Assembly (NCBI GenBank): GCA_900542395.1
Contig: UQNM01000026.1
Span: 1 to 31,208, forward strand
Source of the DNA: an uncultured Eubacteriales bacterium
GTDB taxonomy: Bacteria > Bacillota > Clostridia > Christensenellales > Aristaeellaceae
Direction: 5' to 3'
Length of the DNA: 31,208 bases
Shown: piece after piece, positions 23,928 to 31,208 of the stretch
How positions within the stretch are numbered: the first letter of the stretch is position 1
Layout of the letters: each line of letters opens with the position of its first letter
Position numbers and translations under genes: made by a program
Notes under the pieces: generated by a model
Database searches by the model: none
Told to the model about the DNA's origin: nothing
Seen by the model: the letters and a program-made list of their open reading frames with translations, nothing else

Positions 23928-23936
23928 TGCTATAAT
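23928..23936 (+). promoter_or_regulatory. Extended -10 promoter for the CotH-like genes
   Basis: TGCTATAAT with a consensus TATAAT at 23931-23936. The -35 region (TGTTCA at 23908-23913, 17-base spacing) is weak. Transcription would begin near 23943, about 27 bases before the GTG start. Confidence 0.6.
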
Positions 23937-23969
23937 AGGGGAAAAAGAACGCATTTTGGAGAATACACG

Positions 23970-25601
23970 GTGAAAAGATTCAAGCTGTTTCTGGCCATGG
24001 CCGCGCTGGCCTGCGCCATCGGGCTGACGGTGAAATACGGCTCGGCGTATCGGCCGGTGGTGGAGCCGGTGCGCGAGATTGAGGAAATCTGGGCGCTGGA
24101 GGATGCGCGCGAGGAGAGCGGGGAGCCGCTGGTGACGCGGCTTTTCTGCAACGGCGTTCCGATGGCCTATGACGCAGAGAACAACGTGTTCTACGGCTCG
24201 CTGGGGCTTGAAAACGGCGCGCAGTGGCCGGAAATCAAGCTGACGGCTTCCGAGGAGGCGGCGAAGGGGCTGAGCCTCTGCTTTGCCGACGATTACGGCT
24301 TTGACGACTGCGACGCGGCGATTCGGGAGGGCTACAGCTACCAGATTTTTGCCTACACCGACACGGCGTACAGCTACGCGGAGGTCGTTTTCACCGGGCT
24401 GCCGCTGGTGAATGTCACGGCCGAGCAGACGATCGAGCGCGAGGATGTGCCCGCGCAGATTGAAATCGCGCTGGCGGCGGGAGGGCTGCAAACAAACGGG
24501 CGAATCCACAAGCGCGGCGGCGCGTCCATCCTGAACGACAAGGTGGGCTATAAGCTGGAATTTACGCGCACGACGGACGGGAAAAAGAAGATCTATCGGG
24601 ATATTCCGGGCATGGGGACGGACAGCCAGGTGATTCTGCTGCCCATGAACGCGCTGGATACGACGATGATGCGCGACCGGCTGAGCTGGGCGCTCTATGC
24701 GCGGCTGACGCGGCGGGACGAACCCTTCAGCGCGCGGAAGACGCAATACTGCGAGCTGTTTCTGAACGGAGAATATCGCGGCGTTTACCTGATGCTCGAA
24801 CCGTTTTCGGTCAGGCAGGAGGTGGCCAAGGCGGGCGAGGAGCGCCTGACGACGGACAGCGTATACCGAACGGCGGTCATCAGCCTTTCGCACGGCAGGC
24901 CGTGCATGGAAGACCCGTACAGCGCGGCGACGGGGTTTGAGCTCTACTATCCGATGGATGGCGAGCCGGATTTTTCGCCGCTGGCGGATTATTTCGCGCT
25001 GCTGGGCGAGACGGACGACGCGGCCTTCATGCGGCGGGCGGCGCAGATCATCGATCTGGACAGCGCGCTGCGCTACGATGTGGTGTTGCAGCTCTTCGGG
25101 CTGACGGACAACGTCGTCAACAACATGTACACATGGGCGCAGAACAGCCGGGGGCACACCCGCTACCGGTTTGATTTTTGGGATCTGGATGTGTCGTGGG
25201 GATTGAAGCGGGACGAAATCGGCGAGATGCACGAAAACTGGGTGTTCTTCCCGCTGGTGGATCGGCTGCTGCGCGCGGACGAAGAAGGCGGCGTTCGGAA
25301 ACGATACGGCGAAATCTACCGCGAGGTGCGGGAAAAGGCGTTTGACGCGGAGACGGTGGAGGCGCTGGTCGGCCAATACGCCCACGAGCTGAACGATTCC
25401 GGCGCGATGGCGCGCAACGCGGAGCGGTGGGAAACGGAGAACTACGCCGCCGACGGCTACGAGCTGGTCGCCTTTGCGGCGGAGAGAATCGCGCTGCTGG
25501 ACGAGCCCGTTCGGGCGATGAGCGCGGGCGAGGAAATCGACCTGCGTTTCCTTGAGAGGACGAATTACGACGACAAGGGAACGCCCCTGAGCGAAGAATA
25601 A
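23970..25601 (+). CDS. CotH-kinase-like protein, membrane anchored or secreted (copy 1)
   Basis: 543 residues with a GTG start behind TTTTGGAGAA. Residues 1-22 (MKRFKLFLAMAALACAIGLT, then VK) form a signal peptide or membrane anchor; the cysteine at 14 is not in a strict lipobox. CotH-family features: GYKLEFTRTTDGKKKIY (193-209), MMRDRLSWALY (233-243), CELFLNGEYRGVYLMLEPF (261-279), NVVNNMYTWA (381-390) and the metal-binding WDLDVSWG (404-411). CotH of B. subtilis is a spore-coat protein kinase; an extracytoplasmic kinase or surface role is inferred. It shares a perfect 76-bp segment (23996-24071) with the next gene. Confidence 0.85.
   Translation: MKRFKLFLAMAALACAIGLTVKYGSAYRPVVEPVREIEEIWALEDAREESGEPLVTRLFCNGVPMAYDAENNVFYGSLGLENGAQWPEIKLTASEEAAKGLSLCFADDYGFDDCDAAIREGYSYQIFAYTDTAYSYAEVVFTGLPLVNVTAEQTIEREDVPAQIEIALAAGGLQTNGRIHKRGGASILNDKVGYKLEFTRTTDGKKKIYRDIPGMGTDSQVILLPMNALDTTMMRDRLSWALYARLTRRDEPFSARKTQYCELFLNGEYRGVYLMLEPFSVRQEVAKAGEERLTTDSVYRTAVISLSHGRPCMEDPYSAATGFELYYPMDGEPDFSPLADYFALLGETDDAAFMRRAAQIIDLDSALRYDVVLQLFGLTDNVVNNMYTWAQNSRGHTRYRFDFWDLDVSWGLKRDEIGEMHENWVFFPLVDRLLRADEEGGVRKRYGEIYREVREKAFDAETVEALVGQYAHELNDSGAMARNAERWETENYAADGYELVAFAAERIALLDEPVRAMSAGEEIDLRFLERTNYDDKGTPLSEE
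23996..24071 (+). repeat. 76-bp perfect direct repeat, copy 1
   Basis: Identical base for base to 25655-25730, 1659 bases downstream. It codes for the last part of the signal segment and the first mature residues (MAALACAIGLTVKYGSAYRP and on). Protein identity between the two genes is high over the first 92 residues and falls sharply afterwards, suggesting recent gene conversion or a partial duplication. Confidence 0.9.
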
Positions 25602-25628
25602 GAGAAGAAATCAGATGGGACGACGGCG

Positions 25629-27244
25629 ATGAAGAGATTGAAACTGCTGCTGGGCATGGCCGCGCTGGCCTGCGCCATCGGGCTGACGGTGAAATACGGC
25701 TCGGCGTATCGGCCGGTGGTGGAGCCGGTGTGCGAGATCGAGGAAATCTGGGCCATCGAGGACGAGCGGGAGGAGAGCGAAGAGCCGCTGGTGACGCGGC
25801 TTTTCTGCAACGGCGCGGAGGCGGCCTACGACGCGGAAAGCAACACGTTTTATTGCACGCTGGGGCTTGAAAACGGCGAGGAATGGCCGAAAATCAAGCT
25901 GACGACTGCCAAAAATGTGGGGGGGGGTTAACCCTCTGCTTTGTTGACGATTACGCTTACGACGCCTGCGCGGACGCGATTCGGGACGGCTACGCCTATC
26001 AGATCATGGCGTACACGGACGAGGCATACAGCTATTCGGACGTGGTTTTCACGGGGCTGCCGATTCTCTCGCTGCACACGGCGGAGGAAATCACGACCGA
26101 GGACACGCCGGCGGCGCTGAACCTCGCCTTTGGAAACGGCGAGCGGCTTGAAGCGAACGCGCGCGCCCACCTGCGCGGCAACGCATCGCTCGTTCGGCTG
26201 GACAAGCACAGCTACAAGGTGGAATTTACGCGAACCGAGGACGGGAACAAGAAAATTCCGCAGAACGTGCAGGGGTTGGGGCAGACGGACGAGATCATCC
26301 TGCTGGCGATGGGCTTTGACCCGAACATGGTGCGCGACCGGCTGAGCTGGTCGATGATCGAGCGAATCTGGCCGAAGGATGAGGCGTTCGCGCCCGTCGG
26401 CAGGGAATACGTCGAGGTCTTCGTCAACGACGCGTATCAGGGCGCATACCTGATGATGGTTCCGTTTGACCGGCGCGCGGAGATCGAGAAGGCGGGCGCG
26501 GGCAGCGCCCAGCGCGACAGCCTGTACCGCTCGGTGATCGCCGCGGTGGACAAGGGGCGGCCGATCGACGAGGGATACGAGCTGTTTATCGCGCCGGACG
26601 CGGAGAATCCGTTCGCGGGGCTGCAAACCTACCTCCGGCTGGACGACGGCGAAATGGACGACGAGACGTTTTGCCGAGAAGCGGCGGCGCACATCGACGT
26701 GCCCTCGCTGATGCGATACACGCTGCTGGTGCAGGGAATGGCGCTCTGCGACAACATCTTCAACAACATGTACGTCTGGGCGCACGAGACGGCGGCGGGC
26801 GTGGTCTATCGCTTTATCCCGTGGGACATGGATCTGTCCTGGGAGAAGGAGCCGGGCGCATACTGGGATTGCTGGATGATCGACGCGCTGGCCTGCCGGG
26901 TGATCGAGCTGGATGTGAGCGGCGCGCGCGGGGAGCTGGCCGCGCAGTGGCGGCAAATGAGCGAGGCGGGCTTTACGATAGACACCGTCCGCGAGGAGCT
27001 GGCGCTGTATCAGCACGAGCTGACCGATTCCGGCGCGTTTCTGCGGGACGCGGAGCGCTGGGGCAAGGAGCAGGACGAAATGGACGTTTCACAGATCGAG
27101 GCGGTTGCGGAATACCGCTTCGAGCTGCTCTGCCGGCTGACGCAGGCCATCGGCGAAACCGGGGAGGAATTCCGGTTTGCGGATTTCGAGACGGACGAGG
27201 AATGTTCCATGCAGAGCATGGCGGACGCGCTGGCGGGGGAATGA
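25629..27244 (+). pseudogene. CotH-kinase-like gene, copy 2, frameshifted at a run of nine G
   Basis: From ATG 25629 the frame codes for 100 residues and stops at 25929-25931, just after nine consecutive G (25919-25927). The remainder (TLCFVDDYAYDACADAIRDG onward to 27244) continues in the -1 frame. One extra G would restore a 538-residue protein that aligns without gaps to copy 1 at this point. CotH motifs in the second part are intact: SYKVEFTRTEDGNKKI, MVRDRLSWSMI, YVEVFVNDAYQGAYLMMVPF, NIFNNMYVWA and WDMDLSWE. It may be a phase-variable gene in the off state, a recent pseudogene or a sequencing error. An internal ATG at 25883 has no properly spaced binding site. Confidence 0.75.
25655..25730 (+). 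repeat. 76-bp perfect direct repeat, copy 2
   Basis: Second copy of the segment at 23996-24071, within the 5' end of the frameshifted CotH gene. Recombination between the copies would delete 1659 bases and leave one chimeric CotH gene. Confidence 0.9.
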
Positions 27245-27308
27245 GCGGAAAAACCCGAACGAAAAACAGAAAAAGCGTGTAAAATAAGGGAAAAACCAAA
27301 AATAAGAA

Positions 27309-27337
27309 TTGACATTCGCGGCGGAAAATGATATCAT
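27309..27337 (+). promoter_or_regulatory. Promoter of the str operon with A-rich UP region
   Basis: TTGACA (27309-27314), a 17-base spacer and TATCAT (27332-27337). The bases upstream (27245-27308) are very rich in A, in the form of an UP element. The leader to the rplGB start is about 65 bases. This is the strongest-looking promoter in the window, fitting a ribosomal operon. Confidence 0.8.
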
Positions 27338-27409
27338 ACTCGTGTTTGCTGTGCAAGCCGTCCGCAGGGATGGTATGCGCGGAAGACGATTGAAAGGAAG
27401 AATTGTTCT

Positions 27410-27655
27410 ATGAATGATGGTCTCGCCGATGTTGACCGACGAGTAGTCGGCACCAAGCAGGTTCTCCGCGCGCTGGACGAGGGCAGGGTTGCCCATGCGT
27501 ATGTCGCGCAGGACGCGGATCTGCTGCTCACCAAGCGCGTCGTGGATCGCTGCTACGACATGGAGATTCCCTGCACGCAGGTGGAATCCATGGAGAAGCT
27601 CGGGCGCGCGTGCGGCATCGACGTCAAGGCTGCGGCCGCCGGTCTGCTCAAGTAA
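27410..27655 (+). CDS. rplGB: L7Ae-family K-turn binding protein (RplGB/YbxF-like)
   Basis: 81 residues of the small bacterial L7Ae/L30e type: VVGTKQVLRALDEGRVAHAY, VAQDADLLLTKRVVDRC and ESMEKLGRACGIDVKAAAAG. B. subtilis YbxF binds K-turn RNA and lies just before rpsL, the same position as here. Its exact role is unknown. AAAGGAAG lies upstream of the ATG. First gene of the str operon; no rpoC precedes it. Confidence 0.92.
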   Translation: MNDGLADVDRRVVGTKQVLRALDEGRVAHAYVAQDADLLLTKRVVDRCYDMEIPCTQVESMEKLGRACGIDVKAAAAGLLK

Positions 27656-27678
27656 GGGCGAATCGGCCGCGAAACATA

Positions 27679-27719
27679 CCGGCTGCTATGCGGCACGCCG
27701 GCGCTTTGTATGCTATGAT
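27679..27719 (+). promoter_or_regulatory. Hairpin and possible extended -10 site before rpsL
   Basis: In the 144-base rplGB-rpsL gap, 27679-27686 pairs with 27693-27701 (eight pairs, one bulged C). TGCTATGAT (TATGAT at 27714-27719) follows and resembles an extended -10, without a recognisable -35. A secondary rpsL promoter or a processing site is possible. Confidence 0.25.
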
Positions 27720-27799
27720 CCCGGTTAAACGGGTTCATATAGATGAATCAGCAAGCAAGTGTTCCAGAATTTTTGAGAAGAAACATAGGAGGTGCTTCC

Positions 27800-28174
27800 A
27801 TGCCTACGATCAACCAGTTGATCCGCAACGGAAGAAAAGCGATCGCTGCAAAGCCGACCGCGCCTATCCTGCAGAAGTGCCCGCAGAAGCGCGGCGTGTG
27901 CCTGTCCGTTAAGACCACCACGCCGAAGAAGCCGAACTCTGCGCTGCGTAAGATTGCCCGTGTCCGCCTGACGAACGGCGTCGAAGGTACTTGCTACATC
28001 CCCGGCATCGGCCACAACCTGCAGGAGCACTCCGTGGTGCTCATCCGCGGCGGCCGTGTCCGTGACCTGCCTGGCGTTCGTTATCACATCGTCCGCGGCG
28101 CGCTGGATGCTGCCGGTGTGGCCAAGCGTATGCAGGCCCGCTCCAAGTACGGCGCGAAGCGCCCGAAGAAGTAA
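27800..28174 (+). CDS. rpsL: 30S ribosomal protein S12
   Basis: 124 residues from ATG 27800, five bases after AGGAGGTG; the in-frame ATG at 27743 would add 19 unrelated residues. Signatures: CPQKRGVCLSVKTTTPKKPN and HNLQEHSVVLIRGGRVRDLP. K43 and K44 are wild type, and D89, the residue modified by RimO in E. coli, is present. Position 88 is arginine where E. coli and M. tuberculosis have lysine; K88R in M. tuberculosis confers streptomycin resistance. S12 governs decoding accuracy. Confidence 0.98.
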   Translation: MPTINQLIRNGRKAIAAKPTAPILQKCPQKRGVCLSVKTTTPKKPNSALRKIARVRLTNGVEGTCYIPGIGHNLQEHSVVLIRGGRVRDLPGVRYHIVRGALDAAGVAKRMQARSKYGAKRPKK

Positions 28175-28454
28175 TTTCTGAGGGTTCATACTTCGGGATA
28201 ACGAAGGAAGTGGCGCCCTCCCAGTATCGGAGGTGTCGTCGGTCTGAAACGGGTGGCCGGCCGCAAAGCGGAAAGGCGCTGCGCGTGTTTGGAACAGCGC
28301 GCTGGGCGTTCCGTGGGCAGGGCTGTGTGCTAGATCCGGCAGACAGGGCCGCTTTTGCTGAGGCGGCGCGTTTGCTGGCCGTTCGGGCCATGCTGCAAGA
28401 AAACCGAAGCGAGGAAACAATCCTTGCTTCCTGACAACTCAGGAGGTTAAACCC
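28175..28454 (+). ncRNA. rpsL-rpsG spacer, candidate structured leader RNA
   Basis: 280 bases, large for this operon. Stems readable in order: 28191-28195/28202-28206; 28217-28221/28229-28233; 28269-28273/28309-28313 enclosing 28276-28281/28295-28300; 28348-28352/28363-28367; 28376-28380/28386-28390; and a ten-pair stem with one G-U, 28406-28415/28421-28430, just before the rpsG binding site (AGGAGG at 28441). A GTG frame of 74 codons (28210-28434) exists but has no proper binding site or recognisable motif. In E. coli, S7 binds the rpsL-rpsG junction; similar control here is inferred. Confidence 0.4.
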
Positions 28455-28925
28455 ATGCCGAGACGTGGTTTTGTACCCAAGCGTGAAGTGCTGCCGGATC
28501 CGGTATACGGCACCACCATCGTCACCAAGCTGATCAACCAGATCATGCTCGACGGCAAGCGCGGCATCGCGCAGTCCGTCTGCTACGACGCGTTCCAGAT
28601 GCTGGCCGACAAGACCGGCAAGGACGCGATGGAAGTTTTCAACGCCGGCCTGCAGAACATTCTGCCGAGCCTGGAGGTTAAGGCTCGCCGCGTCGGCGGC
28701 GCGACCTATCAGGTCCCGATCGAGATCCGCCCGGAGCGCCGTCAGACCCTGGCGCTGCGCTGGCTGGTCGAGTTCTCCCGCAAGCGCGGCGAGAAGACCA
28801 TGGCCGAGCGCCTCTGCGCCGAGATCATCGACGCGAGCAACAACACCGGCGCGGCTGTCAAGCGTAAGGAAGAAATGCACCGTATGGCCGAGGCCAACAA
28901 GGCGTTTGCTCACTATCGCTGGTAA
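28455..28925 (+). CDS. rpsG: 30S ribosomal protein S7
   Basis: 156 residues, the normal length. It begins MPRRGFVPKREVLPDPVYGT and contains LINQIMLDGKRGIAQSVCYD, EVKARRVGGATYQVPIEIRP and the ending NKAFAHYRW. S7 nucleates the 30S head and contacts the E-site tRNA. CAGGAGG precedes the start after the structured spacer. Confidence 0.98.
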   Translation: MPRRGFVPKREVLPDPVYGTTIVTKLINQIMLDGKRGIAQSVCYDAFQMLADKTGKDAMEVFNAGLQNILPSLEVKARRVGGATYQVPIEIRPERRQTLALRWLVEFSRKRGEKTMAERLCAEIIDASNNTGAAVKRKEEMHRMAEANKAFAHYRW

Positions 28926-28986
28926 TTTCCGTCCGATCGTGCGAGGCGCCGCGCAGGCGGCAGCCTGAACAAAAAGGAGATTCAAC

Positions 28987-31065
28987 ATGCCCAGAGACCA
29001 TGAATTAAAGATGGTTCGCAACATCGGTATCATGGCGCATATCGATGCCGGCAAGACGACGACGACCGAGCGTATTCTGTTCTATACGGGCAAGAACCGC
29101 AAGATCGGCGAGACGCATGAAGGCACCGCCACCATGGACTGGATGGCTCAGGAGCAGGAGCGCGGCATCACCATCACCTCCGCCGCGACGACCTGCTACT
29201 GGAAGGACTATCGTCTCAACATCATCGACACGCCCGGCCACGTCGATTTCACCGTCGAGGTCGAGCGTTCCCTCCGCGTGCTGGACGGCTCTGTCGCCGT
29301 GTTCTGCGCGAAGGGCGGCGTTGAGCCGCAGTCTGAGACGGTCTGGCGTCAGGCCGAGCACTATCATGTTCCGCGCATGGTGTACGTCAACAAGATGGAC
29401 ATCATGGGCGCGAACTTCTACCGCGTGGTGGACATGCTCCACGAGCGTCTGCACGCGAATGCGCATCCGATTCAGCTGCCGATCGGCGCGGAGAACGATT
29501 TCCGCGGCATCATCGACCTGCTGACCATGCGCGCCGAGGTCTACTACGATGACCTGGGCAAGGATTACCGCGACGAGCCGATTCCGGAAGATATGATGGA
29601 AGATGCTCAGATGTACCGCGAGCAGCTCATCGAAGCGCTGGCCGACGTGGACGACGGCATCATGGAGAAGTTCATGGAAGGCGAAGAGCCGACCATCGAA
29701 GAGATGAAGGCCGCCATCCGCAAGGGCACCATCGATTGCAGCTTCTTCGCTGTGCTGTGCGGCACCTCTTACCGCAACAAGGGCGTTCAGCTCCTGCTCG
29801 ACGCCGTCATCGACTACATGCCGTCTCCGCTGGATATCCCGCCGGTCAAGGGCTTCGACCCGCACACCGACGAGGAAATCGAGCGTCCGGTGAGCGACGA
29901 AGCGCCGTTCTCCGCGCTGGCTTTCAAGATCATGACCGACCCGTTCGTCGGCAAGCTGAGCTTCATCCGTGTCTACTCCGGCCACATCGGCTCGGGCAGC
30001 TACGTGCTCAACTCCACGAAGGGCAAGCGTGAGCGCATCGGCCGTCTGCTCCAGATGCACGCCAACGAGCGCAAGGAAATCACCGAGGTTTACACCGGCG
30101 AGATCTGCGGCGTTGTCGGCTTCAAGGACACCACGACCGGCGACACCCTGTGCGACGACAAGAACCAGATCATCCTTGAGAAGATGGAGTTCCCGGAGCC
30201 GGTTATTCAGGTCGCCATCGAGCCGAAGACCAAGGCCGGTCAGGAGAAGATGATTCTCGGCCTGCTGCGTTTGGCTGAAGAAGACCCGACCTTCAAGACC
30301 TACACCAATCAGGAGACCGGCCAGACGATCATCGCCGGCATGGGCGAGCTCCATCTGGAGATCATCGTTGACCGTCTGCTGCGCGAGTTCAAGGTCGAGG
30401 CGACCGTCGGCGCGCCGCAGGTTGCCTATCGTGAGACCATCCGCAAGGCGGCGAAGGCCGAAGGCCGTTACGTCCGTCAGACCGGCGGCAACGGCCAGTA
30501 CGGTCACTGCTGGATCGAGATCTCCCCGGTCGAGCCGGGCGAGGGCTACTCCTTCAGCAACGACACCGTCGGCGGCTCCATCCCGAAGGAGTTCATCGCG
30601 CCGATCGACGCCGGTATCCGCGAGGCGGCCAAGAACGGCCCGCTGGGCGGCTTCGAGGTTGTGGACTTCCATGTTTCCGTGTACGACGGCTCCTACCACG
30701 ACGTCGACTCCTCCGAAGTCGCGTTCAAGATCGCCGGTTCCATGGCGTTCAAGGCTGCGATGGCCAAGGCCGACCCGGTGCTGCTTGAGCCGATCATGAA
30801 GGTGGACGTCACCGTGCCGGAAGAGTACATGGGCGACGTTATCGGCGACCTGAACAGCCGCCGCGGCCGCATCGAGGGCATGGATCACAACGGCACGACC
30901 GAAGAGATTCACGCGCTGGTTCCGCTCTCCGAGATGTTTGGTTACTCCACCGCGCTGCGTTCCCGTACGCAGGGCCGCGGCGTGTACACCATGCAGCCGG
31001 AGCACTATGAGCCGGTTCCGAAGTCCATTCAGGAGAAGGTTTGCGGCACCAAGGCGGCGAAGTAA
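28987..31065 (+). CDS. fusA: Elongation factor G
   Basis: 692 residues, full length. The GTPase motifs are AHIDAGKTT (17-25), the switch I RGITITSAATT, DTPGHVDF and NKMD. Domain II (about 300-400), domain III, domain IV with GGNGQYGHCWIEI and domain V with GMDHNGTTEEIHALVPL follow. It drives translocation and, with RRF, ribosome recycling. AAAAGGAGA precedes the ATG; the rpsG-fusA gap (61 bases) holds a small stem. Nothing unusual in the GTPase centre. Confidence 0.98.
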   Translation: MPRDHELKMVRNIGIMAHIDAGKTTTTERILFYTGKNRKIGETHEGTATMDWMAQEQERGITITSAATTCYWKDYRLNIIDTPGHVDFTVEVERSLRVLDGSVAVFCAKGGVEPQSETVWRQAEHYHVPRMVYVNKMDIMGANFYRVVDMLHERLHANAHPIQLPIGAENDFRGIIDLLTMRAEVYYDDLGKDYRDEPIPEDMMEDAQMYREQLIEALADVDDGIMEKFMEGEEPTIEEMKAAIRKGTIDCSFFAVLCGTSYRNKGVQLLLDAVIDYMPSPLDIPPVKGFDPHTDEEIERPVSDEAPFSALAFKIMTDPFVGKLSFIRVYSGHIGSGSYVLNSTKGKRERIGRLLQMHANERKEITEVYTGEICGVVGFKDTTTGDTLCDDKNQIILEKMEFPEPVIQVAIEPKTKAGQEKMILGLLRLAEEDPTFKTYTNQETGQTIIAGMGELHLEIIVDRLLREFKVEATVGAPQVAYRETIRKAAKAEGRYVRQTGGNGQYGHCWIEISPVEPGEGYSFSNDTVGGSIPKEFIAPIDAGIREAAKNGPLGGFEVVDFHVSVYDGSYHDVDSSEVAFKIAGSMAFKAAMAKADPVLLEPIMKVDVTVPEEYMGDVIGDLNSRRGRIEGMDHNGTTEEIHALVPLSEMFGYSTALRSRTQGRGVYTMQPEHYEPVPKSIQEKVCGTKAAK

Positions 31066-31073
31066 GCTTTTAC

Positions 31074-31099
31074 CGCTTCCCGCCTGCGGGCGGGAAGCG
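31074..31099 (+). other. Strong hairpin after fusA without a T run
   Basis: CGCTTCCCGC (31074-31083) pairs perfectly with GCGGGAAGCG (31090-31099); an extra C-G pair leaves a TGCG loop. Only ATTTCCC follows, so it is a poor terminator. It may be a partial terminator, an RNA processing site or a 3' stabiliser between fusA and tuf. Confidence 0.6.
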
Positions 31100-31110
31100 A
31101 TTTCCCGAAT

Positions 31111-31137
31111 TATAATATGTCGGGCTTCGGCCTGACA
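31111..31137 (+). promoter_or_regulatory. Possible tuf -10 box and UUCG-capped hairpin
   Basis: TATAAT at 31111-31116 could be the -10 of a separate tuf promoter, though the -35 position is GC rich and poor. It is followed by TGTCGGGC (31118-31125), a TTCG loop and GCCTGACA (31130-31137), eight pairs with one G-U. The stem ends a few bases before the GGAGG of tuf, so it would sit near the 5' end of a tuf mRNA. Confidence 0.4.
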
Positions 31138-31154
31138 CATGGAGGAAAAAGAAA

Positions 31155-31208
31155 ATGGCGAAGCAAAAGTTTGAGCGCACCAAGCCGCACGTCAACATTG
31201 GCACCATC
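31155..31208 (+). CDS. tuf: Elongation factor Tu, N-terminal end (partial)
   Basis: The first 18 codons read MAKQKFERTKPHVNIGTI, the conserved start of bacterial EF-Tu just before the GHVDHGKTT loop, which lies outside the window. GGAGGAAAAAG precedes the ATG. Position after fusA is standard for the str operon. Confidence 0.96.
   Translation, partial: MAKQKFERTKPHVNIGTI

Noticed and set aside
25883..27244. Separate 453-residue CotH gene starting at an internal ATG
   Set aside because: The ATG lies within the coding region of the upstream part in another frame, has no properly spaced binding site, and would lack the export segment. A single frameshifted gene is simpler.
28210..28434. 74-codon GTG frame in the rpsL-rpsG spacer
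   Set aside because: AAGGA is only one base from the GTG, there is no recognisable motif, and the hairpins explain the sequence better. Not fully excluded.
1..31208. CRISPR arrays, tRNA or rRNA genes, insertion sequences
   Set aside because: No evenly spaced repeat array, no tRNA cloverleaf with a T-loop motif in any gap, and no transposase gene or terminal repeats were seen.

Overview
The window is 31.2 kb of a GC-rich Clostridia-type (Bacillota) chromosome in which every gene I can support lies on the + strand. Indicators of the group are the KOW/L14E-like gene between map and infA, a four-cysteine zinc-lid adenylate kinase, a pro-peptide/Fe-S type PurF, DapH (acetylase branch of lysine synthesis), the zinc form of S14, and two CotH-family genes. 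An uncultured gut clostridium (for example Christensenellales) is plausible, but sequence reading alone cannot fix the taxon.

Region 1 (1-13240) is the S10-spc-alpha ribosomal super-operon: the rplB tail, rpsS, rplV, rpsC, rplP, rpmC, rpsQ, rplN, rplX, rplE, rpsN(Z), rpsH, rplF, rplR, rpsE, rpmD, rplO, secY, adk, map, a KOW protein, infA, rpmJ, rpsM, rpsK, rpsD, rpoA and rplQ. Gaps are short, with a clear ribosome binding site before almost every gene. Two larger gaps (before rpsM, and between rpoA and rplQ) contain hairpins. A rho-independent terminator follows rplQ.

Region 2 (13283-23906) is biosynthetic. It opens with an odd GMP-synthase homologue: its glutaminase domain has lost the catalytic Cys and His, its XMP-contact motifs are changed, but its ATP-pyrophosphatase loop is intact. 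After a terminator and a good sigma-A promoter come purE, purF, purM, purN, a GNAT acetyltransferase gene, purH and purD, with a terminator-like hairpin between purH and purD. dapB and dapH follow, ending at a terminator. purC, purB, purL/Q/S and purK are absent from the window.

Region 3 (23931-27244) holds two tandem CotH-kinase-like genes for exported or membrane-anchored proteins. The second is interrupted at a run of nine G, and the pair share a perfect 76-bp repeat near their 5' ends.

Region 4 (27309-31208) is the str operon: a strong promoter, the L7Ae-like gene rplGB, rpsL, rpsG, fusA and the start of tuf. It lies downstream of the alpha operon instead of upstream of S10, and no rpoBC precedes it. 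The 280-bp rpsL-rpsG spacer is rich in hairpins and may be a regulatory RNA.

Most promising for follow-up: the GuaA-like enzyme with a dead glutaminase, the possibly phase-variable CotH gene, and the rpsL-rpsG spacer.
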